NCBI RefSeq assembly: GCF_001420695.1
Contig: NZ_LJJB01000010.1
Coordinates: 1,303,114-1,367,113 of the forward strand
Source of the DNA: Brevibacillus choshinensis
GTDB taxonomy: Bacteria; Bacillota; Bacilli; Brevibacillales; Brevibacillaceae
Length of the DNA stretch: 64,000 nucleotides
Reading direction: 5' to 3'
Shown piece by piece: positions 1 to 7,924 of the stretch. The translations under genes and the position numbers were made by a program. Position 1 is the stretch's first letter. Every line of letters begins with the position of its first letter. Below the pieces are notes generated by a model. The model had not been told where the DNA came from. It saw only the letters and a list, made by a program, of their open reading frames with translations, and made no database searches.

Positions 1-171
1 TGGGATCGTTACCTCGATCGTGCCCTCTGCCCGATGAACGCGCATCGTTACTTGTGCATCGGTAGGCTGTGGTGTTTCAAAATATTTTTCGAGACGGCCG
101 ACTTTCTTTTCCACATACTCTCTAAGTGCAGCGGTGACTTGAATGTTTTCTCCACGAATGTTAAATTTCAT
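1..171 (-). CDS. hpf: Ribosome hibernation promoting factor, N-terminal part
   Basis: The first 57 codons are visible; the rest lies beyond the left edge of the window. The start MKFNIRGENIQVTAALREYV and the following KKVGRLEKYF are typical of the RaiA/HPF N-terminal domain, which binds the decoding centre of the 30S subunit. Long HPF of Bacillota adds a C-terminal dimerisation domain that makes inactive 100S ribosomes; that part is not visible. An AGGAGG sits just upstream of the ATG. The gene is divergent from the HD-GYP gene, and a sigma-H-like promoter lies upstream. Confidence 0.93.
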   Translation of the reverse strand, partial: MKFNIRGENIQVTAALREYVEKKVGRLEKYFETPQPTDAQVTMRVHRAEGTIEVTIP

Positions 172-202
172 GGTTCCAACCTCCTTCCGTCTATTTAAAG
201 AT

Positions 203-227
203 ATTCGCCGCAAATGTAAATAATCCT
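203..227 (-). promoter_or_regulatory. Possible sigma-H promoter of hpf
   Basis: On the minus strand AGGATTA (227-221) and GGCGAAT (209-203) are separated by 11 nt, the same layout as the sigma-H promoter of B. subtilis spoVG. B. subtilis hpf (yvyD) is known to use sigma-H and sigma-B. No convincing sigma-B site was seen. The match is by eye only. Confidence 0.4.
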
Positions 228-313
228 CCTATTTCTCTTCAAAAAAACGATACTAAATTTTTACAAACAAACAACAATCGACAGAATTTTACCAATACTT
301 ACTAGTTTCCCTA

Positions 314-322
314 TGATATAAT
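314..322 (+). promoter_or_regulatory. Extended -10 promoter of the HD-GYP gene
   Basis: TGATATAAT is a perfect extended -10 element (TGnTATAAT) about 62 nt before the start codon. No good -35 hexamer is seen 17 nt upstream, which an extended -10 can tolerate. Confidence 0.45.
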
Positions 323-383
323 ACCCTAGTAGTCACTCACTCAACCATATTCCGCGGTCGTATATCGCACAGGAGGAATCCTC

Positions 384-1436
384 ATGCCAGAGGTGAAACC
401 TTCCCTTTCTATTATCGGAACAACACTCGCACAAGACGTATACAATGAGTACGGCCTGCTGCTCTTGCCTACTGGAGCACAATTACATCAGAGTGATATA
501 CGGCTACTAGAAGCCCATCAAGTCAATAAGGTCCATATCGCGGCTACCCATGAAGCGCCCGAGATGCCCACACCCATTCTTCATTGGAACGAAGCGCAAG
601 CCGCACGCGAATACGTGATGGCTGTACAGCAAACGGAGGGATTGTTCAAGCAGATCGCTTCCGGTTCGACCCCGCCTTTAAAGCAATTTAATGATGCGTT
701 TTACCCCTTACTGGATCAAGTGCTTCAGCGTTGGGGATTTCTTCGCTTCATATACATAAAGGAAGGCACTGATAACTATACGTATCGTCATTCTCTCAAT
801 GTCGGTATAGTTGCTGCACTAATCGGCAAGATTATGGGGAAATCCGAGCAAGAGATCTATCTTCTGGGACAAATCGGATTGCTGCATGATGTAGGCAAAA
901 TGATGATTCCGGATGAGCTTCTTTCCAAACCGGGGCATTTGACGGACGAAGAGTACACCATTATGAAGCGTCACACACAATACGGGGACCAATTGCTCCG
1001 ATCCATGGAAGATGCTGACGAGCTGATGGCATTGTGTGCATTGCTTCATCATGAACGCTTGGACGGCACTGGCTATCCGGAAGGTCGCACGAAAGATACG
1101 ATCCCTTTTGAATGCCAGATTATTAGCGTGGCCGATGTTTTTGATGCCATTTGCACAGATCGGGTCTATCGAAGAGGATCATCCCCTTTTGAGGCTGCCA
1201 ACGTTTTGTGGGAGCAAGCCTGCACGGGAAAATTGAATCCTTTAATCGTCTCCCGCTTCATACACTACATCGTTCTGTTGTACGTCGGTTCCAAAGCCGT
1301 TCTCAACAGTGGCGACGATGTGGAAATCATCATGATCCATAATGACGAGCCAATGAGGCCTCTCGTACGGCGCGGCGAGCAATTCCTCGATTTGCGCCAG
1401 CATCGCCATCTACGCATCCAGAAAATGATCAGTTAA
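384..1436 (+). CDS. HD-GYP domain protein, predicted c-di-GMP phosphodiesterase
   Basis: Predicted to hydrolyse cyclic di-GMP. The HD-GYP hallmarks are complete: H136 in RHSLN, the metal-binding HD pair at 168-169 in LLHDVGK, HHE at 222-224, DGTGYP at 227-232 and the D251 region ISVADVFDAI. The first 110 residues have no recognised sensor domain; LLPTGAQL near residue 28 resembles the short N-terminal motif often seen in Bacillota HD-GYP proteins. No membrane segment is seen, so it is probably cytosolic. AGGAGG lies 8 nt before the ATG. It stands alone and diverges from hpf. It lies a few kilobases from motAB and the flagellar genes and in the same window as a c-di-GMP riboswitch, so a role in the motile/sessile decision is plausible but inferred. 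Confidence 0.88.
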   Translation: MPEVKPSLSIIGTTLAQDVYNEYGLLLLPTGAQLHQSDIRLLEAHQVNKVHIAATHEAPEMPTPILHWNEAQAAREYVMAVQQTEGLFKQIASGSTPPLKQFNDAFYPLLDQVLQRWGFLRFIYIKEGTDNYTYRHSLNVGIVAALIGKIMGKSEQEIYLLGQIGLLHDVGKMMIPDELLSKPGHLTDEEYTIMKRHTQYGDQLLRSMEDADELMALCALLHHERLDGTGYPEGRTKDTIPFECQIISVADVFDAICTDRVYRRGSSPFEAANVLWEQACTGKLNPLIVSRFIHYIVLLYVGSKAVLNSGDDVEIIMIHNDEPMRPLVRRGEQFLDLRQHRHLRIQKMIS

Positions 1437-1442
1437 CATACC

Positions 1443-1480
1443 AATCCCCCTGTACCCGTTTCATTGGGCAAGGGGGATTT
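1443..1480. terminator. Terminator hairpin between convergent genes
   Basis: AATCCCCC (1443-1450) pairs with GGGGGATT (1472-1479) around an interrupted loop. It sits between the convergent HD-GYP and cold shock genes and could serve both. Confidence 0.6.
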
Positions 1481-1489
1481 CATGTTTTT

Positions 1490-1687
1490 CTACAATTTGA
1501 CGACGTTAGCTGCTTGTGGACCTCGATCGCCTTCCACAATATCAAACTCTACAGCTTGTCCCTCTTCCAGACTGCGAAATCCGTCTGACTGGATGGCTGA
1601 GAAGTGGACGAATACATCATCGCCACCCTCCCGCTCAATGAAACCAAAACCTTTTTCTGCGTTAAACCATTTCACTTTGCCTTGCAT
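1490..1687 (-). CDS. Cold shock protein (CspA family)
   Basis: A 65-residue single-stranded nucleic acid binding protein of the CspA/CspB type, acting as an RNA chaperone. The RNP1 motif KGFGFIE and RNP2-like VFVHFSAI are intact, and the length matches the family (65-70). I chose the ATG at 1687 ([16 protein letters not shown]) because the open frame upstream reads an unrelated 29-residue extension and the family begins here; AAAGGG lies upstream. The gene follows the amino acid importer on the same strand. The 90-nt gap is long enough for its own leader, as is usual for cold shock genes. Confidence 0.93.
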   Translation of the reverse strand: MQGKVKWFNAEKGFGFIEREGGDDVFVHFSAIQSDGFRSLEEGQAVEFDIVEGDRGPQAANVVKL

Positions 1688-1779
1688 GAAACAGCACAAC
1701 CCTTTCTTTTGCAAAAAATTTGGATATGTATCCTGCATGTTCGATTCTAGTGTACCCAAAACACAGAAACCCATTCCCT

Positions 1780-2460
1780 TTATTTAGGAGTATATCGTTT
1801 CTCCAGCCCTCTCACGACTACCCGCGAGAGGAATAGGGTCAGCACTAAATAAATCGCTCCGGAGGTGAGGTACGGCGGGAACCGCTCAAACGTGTTTTTA
1901 GCAACGTTAAATGCAGCATATCCTAGCTCTGGCGTCGCAATAATTGCTAATAAGGAAGAATCTTTTAAGAGAGCAATAAACTCGTTCCCCAATGCAGGGA
2001 GCATGCGTAGAAAGGCCTGAGGTATGGTAATCAGCCTCATCGCCATCCCTTTGGTCATCCCCAAAGATCGTGCGGCTTCCATCTGACCCGGATCAATCGA
2101 TTGAATCCCTGCACGAAAGATCTCTGCGATATACGCTGCGGCATTCAAGGTTAAGGCAACAAAGCCGGAAAAGAGAGCTTCCGGTACTTTGGCTTCCGGA
2201 AAAAATAGCCCCCAGATACCTGGGATAACGGCCGTATGAATCAACAAGATTTGCAAAAACAAGGGCGTACCGCGAAACAGCTCTACATAAATGGCTGCCG
2301 GTGCTTTCAAGTAAATCTTATCCGACAGCTTACCCAACCCGATAAATAGTCCCAGAATGGTCCCACAGATGACGGCTACCGTCGTCAGGAGAACCGTATT
2401 CCACACACCTCGAATAAATAATTCCCGATAATCATAGACTACGCTCCAATCCAAGCCCAT
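1780..2460 (-). CDS. Polar amino acid ABC transporter permease (HisM/GlnP family)
   Basis: A 226-residue inner-membrane permease of the polar amino acid uptake family. It has about five hydrophobic segments and the EAA loop [20 protein letters not shown] near residues 132-151, which docks the ATPase. The N-terminal [17 protein letters not shown] is characteristic of HisM/GlnP permeases. It follows the binding-protein gene by 79 nt and forms a transcription unit with it. No ATP-binding partner gene is present on either side: the next gene downstream is the cold shock gene. The ATPase must therefore be encoded elsewhere. Confidence 0.92.
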   Translation of the reverse strand: MGLDWSVVYDYRELFIRGVWNTVLLTTVAVICGTILGLFIGLGKLSDKIYLKAPAAIYVELFRGTPLFLQILLIHTAVIPGIWGLFFPEAKVPEALFSGFVALTLNAAAYIAEIFRAGIQSIDPGQMEAARSLGMTKGMAMRLITIPQAFLRMLPALGNEFIALLKDSSLLAIIATPELGYAAFNVAKNTFERFPPYLTSGAIYLVLTLFLSRVVVRGLEKRYTPK

Positions 2461-2539
2461 ACCTCCTTTCGATACTCAGGTAAGGCACAAGGAACGGGTC
2501 CGTCATTAGACGCACCCGCCCTGCCTCACGCAGCTGTCG

Positions 2540-3340
2540 TTATTGACCAAAGTACTTGTCGTTGATTTCTTTCAGCTTGCCGTTTTCCTTGATGGTTTTC
2601 ATGCCTTGGTTGATCTTGTTCAGCAAGTCAGCGTTACCTTTTTTCACGATGATTCCGTAATGCTCGACTTCAAAGGAATCATCCTTGATCAGCTTGAACT
2701 TCCTGTCTTTCATTTTTTTCGCATAGTCCTGCAGTACTGCGTTGTCAGCTACTACAGCATCTACACGGCCAACGAAGAAATCGTCAACAGCAGACGGAGT
2801 ATCGTCGTATCCTTTGATGCCTTCATACGTATCGCCAAATGCCTTTTTCACTACCTGCTCACCAGTCGTAGCAGATTGCACCCCGATTTTCTTGCCTTTG
2901 AGATCAGCCAATTTGGTGACTGAGGTCCCTTCCGGTAACAGAATCAACTGGTTTGCTTCAAAGTAAGGATCCGAGAAATCATATTTTTGTTTGCGTTCAT
3001 CTGTAATCGTAACTGCGGAAATTCCCAAATCAACATTTCCTTTGTCAATGCCGTCAAACAACGGATCCCACCCGGTATTCTTCACTTCAATCTTGAAGCC
3101 GGCAGCATCCGCCACAGCCTGAACTACCTCAATGTCAAAACCAGTGATTTTGTCCGCTTCCATTTTTTCAAATGGTGGATAAGCAGCGTCCGTACCTACT
3201 ACATACACTTTGCTATCCCCTGCTGCCGCTCCAGAACCGCCTCCCGAAGCTTGCTGACCACCCGCTCCACAGGCTGAGACCAAAAGTCCTACCCCTACGG
3301 TCAACGCAAGTGTTGCTAACCACTTTTTCCCGATCTTCAC
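2540..3340 (-). CDS. Polar amino acid ABC transporter substrate-binding lipoprotein
   Basis: A secreted lipoprotein of the SBP_bac_3 family that delivers an amino acid to the permease downstream. The signal peptide ends in the lipobox LVSAC, with the lipidated Cys at residue 24. The mature protein begins with a G/A/S-rich linker, followed by VVGTDAAYPPFE and GFDIEVVQAVADAAG, both typical of the family. I prefer the GTG at 3340: AAGGGGG lies 8 nt upstream and the product starts directly with a charged signal peptide (VKIGKKWLATLALTV). A start at 3397 would add 19 hydrophilic residues and overlap DnaA boxes. The substrate cannot be told from sequence; glutamine, cystine or arginine types are possible. 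Confidence 0.92.
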   Translation of the reverse strand: MKIGKKWLATLALTVGVGLLVSACGAGGQQASGGGSGAAAGDSKVYVVGTDAAYPPFEKMEADKITGFDIEVVQAVADAAGFKIEVKNTGWDPLFDGIDKGNVDLGISAVTITDERKQKYDFSDPYFEANQLILLPEGTSVTKLADLKGKKIGVQSATTGEQVVKKAFGDTYEGIKGYDDTPSAVDDFFVGRVDAVVADNAVLQDYAKKMKDRKFKLIKDDSFEVEHYGIIVKKGNADLLNKINQGMKTIKENGKLKEINDKYFGQ

Positions 3341-3377
3341 CTGAAAAACCCCCTTGATTCTATCTCTGCATTTTGGT

Positions 3378-3450
3378 TTATCCCCAGTGATATCCACAAC
3401 ATAATCATGTGTTTATGGCGTTCTCCACAGAGTTATCCACATTATCCACA
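3378..3450 (+). promoter_or_regulatory. Cluster of five DnaA boxes
   Basis: Two perfect TTATCCACA boxes lie in tandem at 3433-3441 and 3442-3450. Three 8-of-9 matches are at 3378-3386 (TTATCCCCA), 3390-3398 (ATATCCACA) and 3421-3429 (TTCTCCACA). All have the same orientation within 73 bp. A weaker 7-of-9 match, TTGTGCACA, is at 3457-3465. They lie just upstream of the binding-protein gene, in the region where its promoter should be. Similar intergenic clusters in B. subtilis bind DnaA away from oriC. No dnaA/dnaN genes or obvious unwinding element are nearby, so this is not the chromosomal origin. Confidence 0.75.
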
Positions 3451-3552
3451 TGGAATTGTGCACAAGCTGGGCATAACAATTCCTTGCTCATTACACGGCT
3501 TTTTTTGCATCCGGATACAGATAACAAGACCATGTCGAACAAAAAGTTGTTA

Positions 3553-3605
3553 GAAAAAAAAGAAAGATTCCTGTCAGATATACTTCTATCTGATACACAG
3601 GAATC
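3553..3605 (-). terminator. Terminator of motAB
   Basis: Inverted repeat GATTCCTGTCAGATA (3566-3580) against TATCTGATACACAGGAATC (3587-3605), followed on the minus strand by a T-rich run (TTTCTTTTTTTTCT). It lies just downstream of motB. Confidence 0.85.
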
Positions 3606-3641
3606 CTTCTTACTAACCGGACTATTTGCAGAAAAATAGAA

Positions 3642-4445
3642 TTATTCTTTTTCCGCTAAAATGATAATTTCCACTCGACGATTGCGCGTACGGTTCTCTT
3701 CGTTCGAATTATCCACGAGTGGCTTGTATTCTCCCATACCCGCTACTGTAAATCGAGAGGAAGGTAAAGTATACGCATCAACCATTTCCCGCATTACCGC
3801 AATAGCGCGCCCTGTGGACAGCTCCCAGTTCGTTTTGTATGGACTACGGGCAATCGGCACATCATCCGTGTAACCCTCAATTCGCACTCGGTTGCCAAAC
3901 TTCTGCAGCACTCCCGCTACAGTACCTACGACCTGCTGCCCTTGCTTCTTCAAATCTGCCGAACCACTGGAGAACAGGATGCTAACAGGCAGGCGGATGC
4001 GCAATCCTTCTTCCGTTTCTTCAAAATCGAGATTCAGTTCTGCCAAAGCAGAGGAAAGCTGTGTACGGACCGTCTCCATGTCTCGCATGGCTGCGTCGTT
4101 TTCCGCGGACCCTACCGGCGGCGGAGGCTTAATCGCATCTGGTACTGCTGGCTTCTCGCTCTCAGAGCCTGTCAGCGACTTTTTCTGTGCTTCTAGCTCG
4201 TGCACTTCCCTCTGTAGCTCCAGCTTTTGTAGATTCAACAGATCCAGGCTCTCGTGGACTTGCTGCAGCGTCGCTTGCTGCTTCGCGGTTTCCTTTTTAG
4301 CCTCTTCGCGCTGGGACTGAATATTGGTCGTCTGAGAAGCCGCAATAATCACCACGATGACGAACAGCAAAGTAATCAAGTCGCTATAGCTGAGCAGCCA
4401 GCTCTTTTCTAGCTCCTTTTCATCGTACAGCCGATCGTCATGCAT
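3642..4445 (-). CDS. motB: Flagellar stator protein MotB (OmpA-like peptidoglycan-binding)
   Basis: Stator subunit that anchors the motor to peptidoglycan and carries the ion-conducting aspartate. One membrane helix (about residues 16-37) contains LSYSDLITLLF with the essential Asp at 22. A coiled-coil, charged linker with KPPPPVG follows. The C-terminal OmpA/MotB domain has RIEGYTDD, NWELSTGRA and NRRVEI. The ATG at 4445 is preferred over a TTG six codons upstream because it follows GGCAGG at good distance and overlaps the motA stop by 8 nt, showing translational coupling. At 267 residues it is a normal MotB. Whether the pair uses H+ or Na+ cannot be decided here. Confidence 0.92.
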   Translation of the reverse strand: MHDDRLYDEKELEKSWLLSYSDLITLLFVIVVIIAASQTTNIQSQREEAKKETAKQQATLQQVHESLDLLNLQKLELQREVHELEAQKKSLTGSESEKPAVPDAIKPPPPVGSAENDAAMRDMETVRTQLSSALAELNLDFEETEEGLRIRLPVSILFSSGSADLKKQGQQVVGTVAGVLQKFGNRVRIEGYTDDVPIARSPYKTNWELSTGRAIAVMREMVDAYTLPSSRFTVAGMGEYKPLVDNSNEENRTRNRRVEIIILAEKE

Positions 4446-5247
4446 AGTGATCCTGCCTTTCAATCGTTCCTTTCATGCTACCTGACTCTTTAATCAACAC
4501 CAGCTTCTGGTCACCCGGCAGGAACGAATTCAGTTTTTCAAACAACAGACGTGGTGTCTCCATCCGTTGCAAGCCAATGCACCCTTCGATATAGAGACGC
4601 TTTTCAAACATCTCCCGGTCGTACAGATCCATCATCCGGTAGTAGCATGGCAAGGCAAACAGATTGGCCAGCAAGGCACCATACAGCGTCGCAACGACTG
4701 CCGCGCTCAGGCTATGTCCCGTTACGGTGAAGTCGGATAGAGATTTCAGTACCCCCGTCATCCCGAGCAAGGTACCCACGAGCCCCATTCCTGGTGCAAG
4801 CAAGCTAATTAAACGGAAAAAGCCAGCAGATTGCTGGTAGCGATACTGCTCCCCTTTTAGCTCGTTTTCCATGATGAGACGCAGTTCGTCCTCAGGCACT
4901 CCCTCGATTGCCAACAGGCTGCCGCGTTGCACGAAAGAGTCCTTTTCTTGCTGGAGCTCTTTTTCGAGAGCGATGTAGCCTTGTTCTTTTTGAACCAGCG
5001 CGTAATAGTAGAAGCGCTTGATCGTGTCCTCGACGTTGCTCTCCCGTCCGTGGATGAGCAGGCGCGTGATTTTTTTCAAGTCCAAGTGTTTGCGTTTGAT
5101 CGCGTAGGAAATCACGACAGACAGCGCTACGAGCTCGAGGGCTGTCGGGTTTAACAGATCGGCGAGACTGCCGTTCAGGTAGACCGCGTGGATGAAGATG
5201 AGAAGGACGGCTCCGATCAGGAGGAGCGAGCGGCGTTTTGTGGACAA
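4438..5247 (-). CDS. motA: Flagellar stator protein MotA
   Basis: Membrane partner of MotB, forming the proton- or sodium-driven stator ring. It shows two N-terminal hydrophobic segments, a cytoplasmic loop with charged residues (RGSLLAIEGVPEDE), and the paired C-terminal helices LISLLAPGMGLVGTLLGMTG and LSAAVVATLYGALLANLFAL typical of MotA/ExbB. I chose the TTG at 5247 (LSTKRRSLLLIG), preceded by AGGAAGG at 7 nt; the open frame extends 21 codons upstream without a ribosome site. The product is then 269 residues, the usual MotA length. It heads the motAB operon, about 40 nt below an extended -10 promoter. Confidence 0.9.
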   Translation of the reverse strand: MSTKRRSLLLIGAVLLIFIHAVYLNGSLADLLNPTALELVALSVVISYAIKRKHLDLKKITRLLIHGRESNVEDTIKRFYYYALVQKEQGYIALEKELQQEKDSFVQRGSLLAIEGVPEDELRLIMENELKGEQYRYQQSAGFFRLISLLAPGMGLVGTLLGMTGVLKSLSDFTVTGHSLSAAVVATLYGALLANLFALPCYYRMMDLYDREMFEKRLYIEGCIGLQRMETPRLLFEKLNSFLPGDQKLVLIKESGSMKGTIERQDHYA

Positions 5248-5284
5248 TGGTGTCACCTTCCTAGTGTTTTCAACAGATGTTTCC

Positions 5285-5293
5285 AGTATAGCA
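5285..5293 (-). promoter_or_regulatory. Extended -10 promoter of motAB
   Basis: On the minus strand TGCTATACT matches an extended -10 (TGnTATAAT, one mismatch). It lies about 40 nt before the predicted TTG start. No sigma-D site was found upstream of motA. Confidence 0.4.
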
Positions 5294-5334
5294 GAACATG
5301 GAAACGGCAAGGCAGAGGCTAAAAGTCGCGACAG

Positions 5335-5362
5335 TGAAGGAAAAGATAGGAAATGACGATAA
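5335..5362 (+). promoter_or_regulatory. Weak sigma-D-like promoter of yjfB
   Basis: TGAA (5335-5338), a 16-nt spacer, then GACGATAA (5355-5362). This is one mismatch in each element from TAAA/GCCGATAA and keeps the 16-nt spacing of the other four sigma-D sites in the window. It ends 39 nt before the yjfB start. Confidence 0.4.
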
Positions 5363-5401
5363 CAAGAGTGAAAGGCAAATCTAGCAAAGAGGTGAACAAC
5401 T

Positions 5402-5575
5402 ATGAATGCAGTTCAATTGCAACAAGCTGTTAACGTCAGTGTCATGAAACAGGTGCAGGATACTGCCCAAGCGCAAGCGTCCATCCTGCTGGAGAGTCTT
5501 GGGAATACGACGCAGAGCGTTCAGGCGCAGGCTAGCCATCCGTCTTTGGGCAAAACCATTGATATTCGTGCATAA
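5402..5575 (+). CDS. yjfB: YjfB-family small motility protein
   Basis: A 57-residue protein, MNAVQLQQAVNVSVMKQVQD at the start and HPSLGKTIDIRA at the end. Short size, an Ala/Gln-rich helical body (TAQAQASILLESLG) and the closing LGxxIDI match the YjfB family annotated as a putative motility protein. Its molecular role is unknown. AGAGGTGAAC precedes the ATG. It stands alone on the plus strand between motAB and the flaG-fliDST operon, with a possible sigma-D promoter and a shared terminator. Confidence 0.75.
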   Translation: MNAVQLQQAVNVSVMKQVQDTAQAQASILLESLGNTTQSVQAQASHPSLGKTIDIRA

Positions 5576-5593
5576 GAATTGAGCCTCGAAAAG

Positions 5594-5623
5594 AAAACGA
5601 CCGGTTTCCCGGCCGTTTTTTTA
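5594..5623. terminator. Bidirectional terminator between yjfB and fliT
   Basis: AACGACCGG (5596-5604) pairs, with one mismatch, with CCGGCCGTT (5609-5617), flanked by A-rich and T-rich runs. It serves yjfB on plus and the fliDST operon on minus. Confidence 0.8.
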
Positions 5624-5980
5624 TTTTTTACGGTCAAAAAACGCCCCGTACCCGCTTGGTCCCATGTCTTGATACGTGTTCATTGCCATCTTGCTGCGCT
5701 GAACATTGTTTAACTGCTTTTGCACACCTTGCTTTCGGCCGTCCATGAGAGGGAGCAGGCGCTGATTGATCTCGTAGACTTGGGTCAGCCGCTGTCGCTG
5801 GGAGGCGGTGAGTGCCGCACCATCGATAGAGCTCTCCCGCATCTGCCCGATCAGCTCTTCACGCTCGTCCAAAATCGTGAGCCATCCTTCAGGGTCCGAA
5901 TCCTTCAACGTCACCGCTTGCTCGAGACGCTGAGTTGCCTCAAGCATACGGTCTATGAGAGAATCTATCATCTTTTCCAT
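5621..5980 (-). CDS. fliT: FliT-like flagellar chaperone
   Basis: A 119-residue, mostly helical protein at the fliT position, directly after fliS. It starts MEKMIDSLIDRMLEATQRLE and contains WLTILDEREELIGQMRE, a pattern shared with FliT proteins, which bind the filament cap protein FliD before export. FliT sequences diverge strongly, so the call rests on position and helical character. AAGG is 8 nt before the start. It is the last gene of the flaG operon; its stop runs into the terminator. Confidence 0.72.
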   Translation of the reverse strand: MEKMIDSLIDRMLEATQRLEQAVTLKDSDPEGWLTILDEREELIGQMRESSIDGAALTASQRQRLTQVYEINQRLLPLMDGRKQGVQKQLNNVQRSKMAMNTYQDMGPSGYGAFFDRKK

Positions 5981-5989
5981 TTGTATACC

Positions 5990-6367
5990 TTATCCTTGCT
6001 TTTTAGCCAGTTGTATGGCTTCTTTCCACGTGTCGCGGAATTGGACGAACAGATCTTCTACTTCAGTAAGGATATCAAGATCCTTTCGCACATTCGCCTC
6101 AATTGTGCGCTGGAGCATGTACTCGTAGAGCTTGGCAAATTCTTTGGAGATCGGGTAATCGTTATTCAAGGTGGACATTAACTCGTACAAGATGTTTTGT
6201 ACTTTGAGAGATGCTTCATGAGCTTTTGCTACATTTTTTTCTTCAATTGCGCTTTTCGCCTGCTTAATGAACTTAAGCGCACCGTTGTACAGCATCAATG
6301 TCAAATCGGCAGGAGTCGCGGTTGTTACTTGATTTGATTGGTATGTCTGAGCAGCATTTTGCAACAT
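5990..6367 (-). CDS. fliS: Flagellin chaperone FliS
   Basis: Export chaperone that keeps flagellin unfolded in the cytosol and, in Bacillus, works with FliW and CsrA in flagellin homeostasis. MLQNAAQTYQSNQVTTATPA and LTLMLYNGALKFIKQA are the conserved FliS N-terminus. I chose the ATG at 6367: AAGGAG lies 8 nt upstream, and it gives the family start MLQNAAQ; two earlier possible starts are too close to that site. It lies between fliD and fliT. Confidence 0.94.
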   Translation of the reverse strand: MLQNAAQTYQSNQVTTATPADLTLMLYNGALKFIKQAKSAIEEKNVAKAHEASLKVQNILYELMSTLNNDYPISKEFAKLYEYMLQRTIEANVRKDLDILTEVEDLFVQFRDTWKEAIQLAKKQG

Positions 6368-6382
6368 CTGCATCACTCCTTG

Positions 6383-7912
6383 TTAGCTCTTGCCTAGCAT
6401 TTGGGTGAACCAGGAACCTTGAGATTGGGATTTCGACATCGCTTGTTCCATTGCTGTAAACTGTTTATAATAGCGGTCTTCAATTACTTTTAGACGGTCT
6501 TCCCATGTCTCAATATCATCATTGGTTTGTTTAATTTTCTTACCAATACTACTGTCGTCATAGAGGGTTCCTGTTGCCCCTGCTTCTTTAATGACCTTGT
6601 TCATGATGTCATCCAGTTTTGTATAGAGACGTTGAGCGATACCGGTTTCATTATACTTCGTAGCTGGATCAGTATTGCTACTATAGTTTGCAAACAGTTT
6701 CACTACATCGTCGCCATTGTTTCGGATGGCTTCGCGAAGCTTTGTCTCATCAATGTAAAGTTTTCCGTTTTCTTGATAGGCATTTTTACCACTTGGTGGT
6801 CCACCGATTCCAATCTCTGAAAGGGTATCAAACGCAGTATTTACACCTGACACTTTTAACGGAGAGCTGATCGCACGGCGCAGTTCAGTCAACCCATTTG
6901 AAAGGATAGGGTCACGTAAAAGAAGACCACTTTTAGCCATCCCCTGCATTTTTTCAGCTGTCGCTTCAGGTAATGCCTCTATCTCACTGTCAAGCAATGG
7001 TTGGTAGCTTCTGTATCTAGGTTCGGAGATTTTCGTATTAATCTTGTCAATAACTTCATTATATTTTGTTACAAAATCTTTAACCATATTAAAAACAGAT
7101 TCTTCATCTGTTTTGGTGTTTACGCTAATAGGTGTACCTGTATTTACTTGCTTAAATGTAAATTCGACGCCGTCAAAAGATAGGGTATTCGTTCCCTTTA
7201 ACGTCTGCGTAACACCATTAATGACAACTTGGCCATCTTGACCTTCTGTTCGGAAAGTTGAATCTTTAGCAGCAGTAGGAATGCCCAGATTGTTACTGGC
7301 ACTGGCACTAATCGTAAAATATTTTTTAGGGTTAGCTGGATCCGTGGAATCAGTAAGTAGTTTGTCTGTACCTTGAATGGAATTAAAAATTATTTGCCCA
7401 TTCACAAGCTTTGCTTCTACTCCTACCCCTGCCCCTGCATTCGCTTCCTTTAGTTTCTTATTAATAGCATCTACTGAGTCATTGCTTGATACTGAAATCG
7501 TAGTAGAGTTGATGGTGAGATCAAAACCATTCCCGTTAATACTGGAAGAGGAATTCGTCACACCTGTGGTAGTAAAACTGGCAGCTGCAGGCATTTCTGC
7601 TTTTGCTAAACTATTAACCTGGATAGAATACGACGAAAACTTCGGACTTCCAACTACTTTTGCCGATACGATACTTTCATTGTCAGAGGATACTGTCTTT
7701 TTATTGAAAGTACTGGAAAGACGGAGATTTTTAATTGAGTTTTGTAAATCGGCCAACAGCGTGTTCATTTCCCGGTAGCCGTCACGTTTCCACTCGTAAG
7801 TCGCCTTGCTTCTCTGCAAACGGTTCACTGGTTCCCGTTGTGCTTTCATTAAGTCACTTACGATTTTTTCTGTATCCATCCCTGATGCCATGCCGCTAAT
7901 GCGAATACCCAT
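6383..7912 (-). CDS. fliD: Flagellar filament cap protein FliD (HAP2)
   Basis: Filament cap that folds flagellin at the growing tip; it can also act as an adhesin. The start MGIRISGMASGMDTEKIVSD and the following MKAQREPVNRLQRSKATYEW are the conserved FliD N-terminal region. The C-terminal region (RLYTKLDDIMNKVIKEAG, DDIETWEDRLKVIEDRYYKQ, FTAMEQAMSKSQSQGSWF) is likewise typical. 509 residues is a normal length. AGGAGGAGG precedes the ATG. It follows flaG by 12 nt in the same operon. Confidence 0.95.
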   Translation of the reverse strand: MGIRISGMASGMDTEKIVSDLMKAQREPVNRLQRSKATYEWKRDGYREMNTLLADLQNSIKNLRLSSTFNKKTVSSDNESIVSAKVVGSPKFSSYSIQVNSLAKAEMPAAASFTTTGVTNSSSSINGNGFDLTINSTTISVSSNDSVDAINKKLKEANAGAGVGVEAKLVNGQIIFNSIQGTDKLLTDSTDPANPKKYFTISASASNNLGIPTAAKDSTFRTEGQDGQVVINGVTQTLKGTNTLSFDGVEFTFKQVNTGTPISVNTKTDEESVFNMVKDFVTKYNEVIDKINTKISEPRYRSYQPLLDSEIEALPEATAEKMQGMAKSGLLLRDPILSNGLTELRRAISSPLKVSGVNTAFDTLSEIGIGGPPSGKNAYQENGKLYIDETKLREAIRNNGDDVVKLFANYSSNTDPATKYNETGIAQRLYTKLDDIMNKVIKEAGATGTLYDDSSIGKKIKQTNDDIETWEDRLKVIEDRYYKQFTAMEQAMSKSQSQGSWFTQMLGKS

Positions 7913-7924
7913 TGTTTCCTCCTC

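Noticed and set aside
3378-3465. Chromosomal replication origin
   Set aside because: The boxes are DnaA-like, but dnaA, dnaN and gyr genes and an A+T-rich unwinding element are absent, so only a DnaA-binding cluster is claimed.
3409-3639. 76-codon frame on plus
   Set aside because: It spans the DnaA boxes and the motAB terminator, has no ribosome site and no protein-like pattern.
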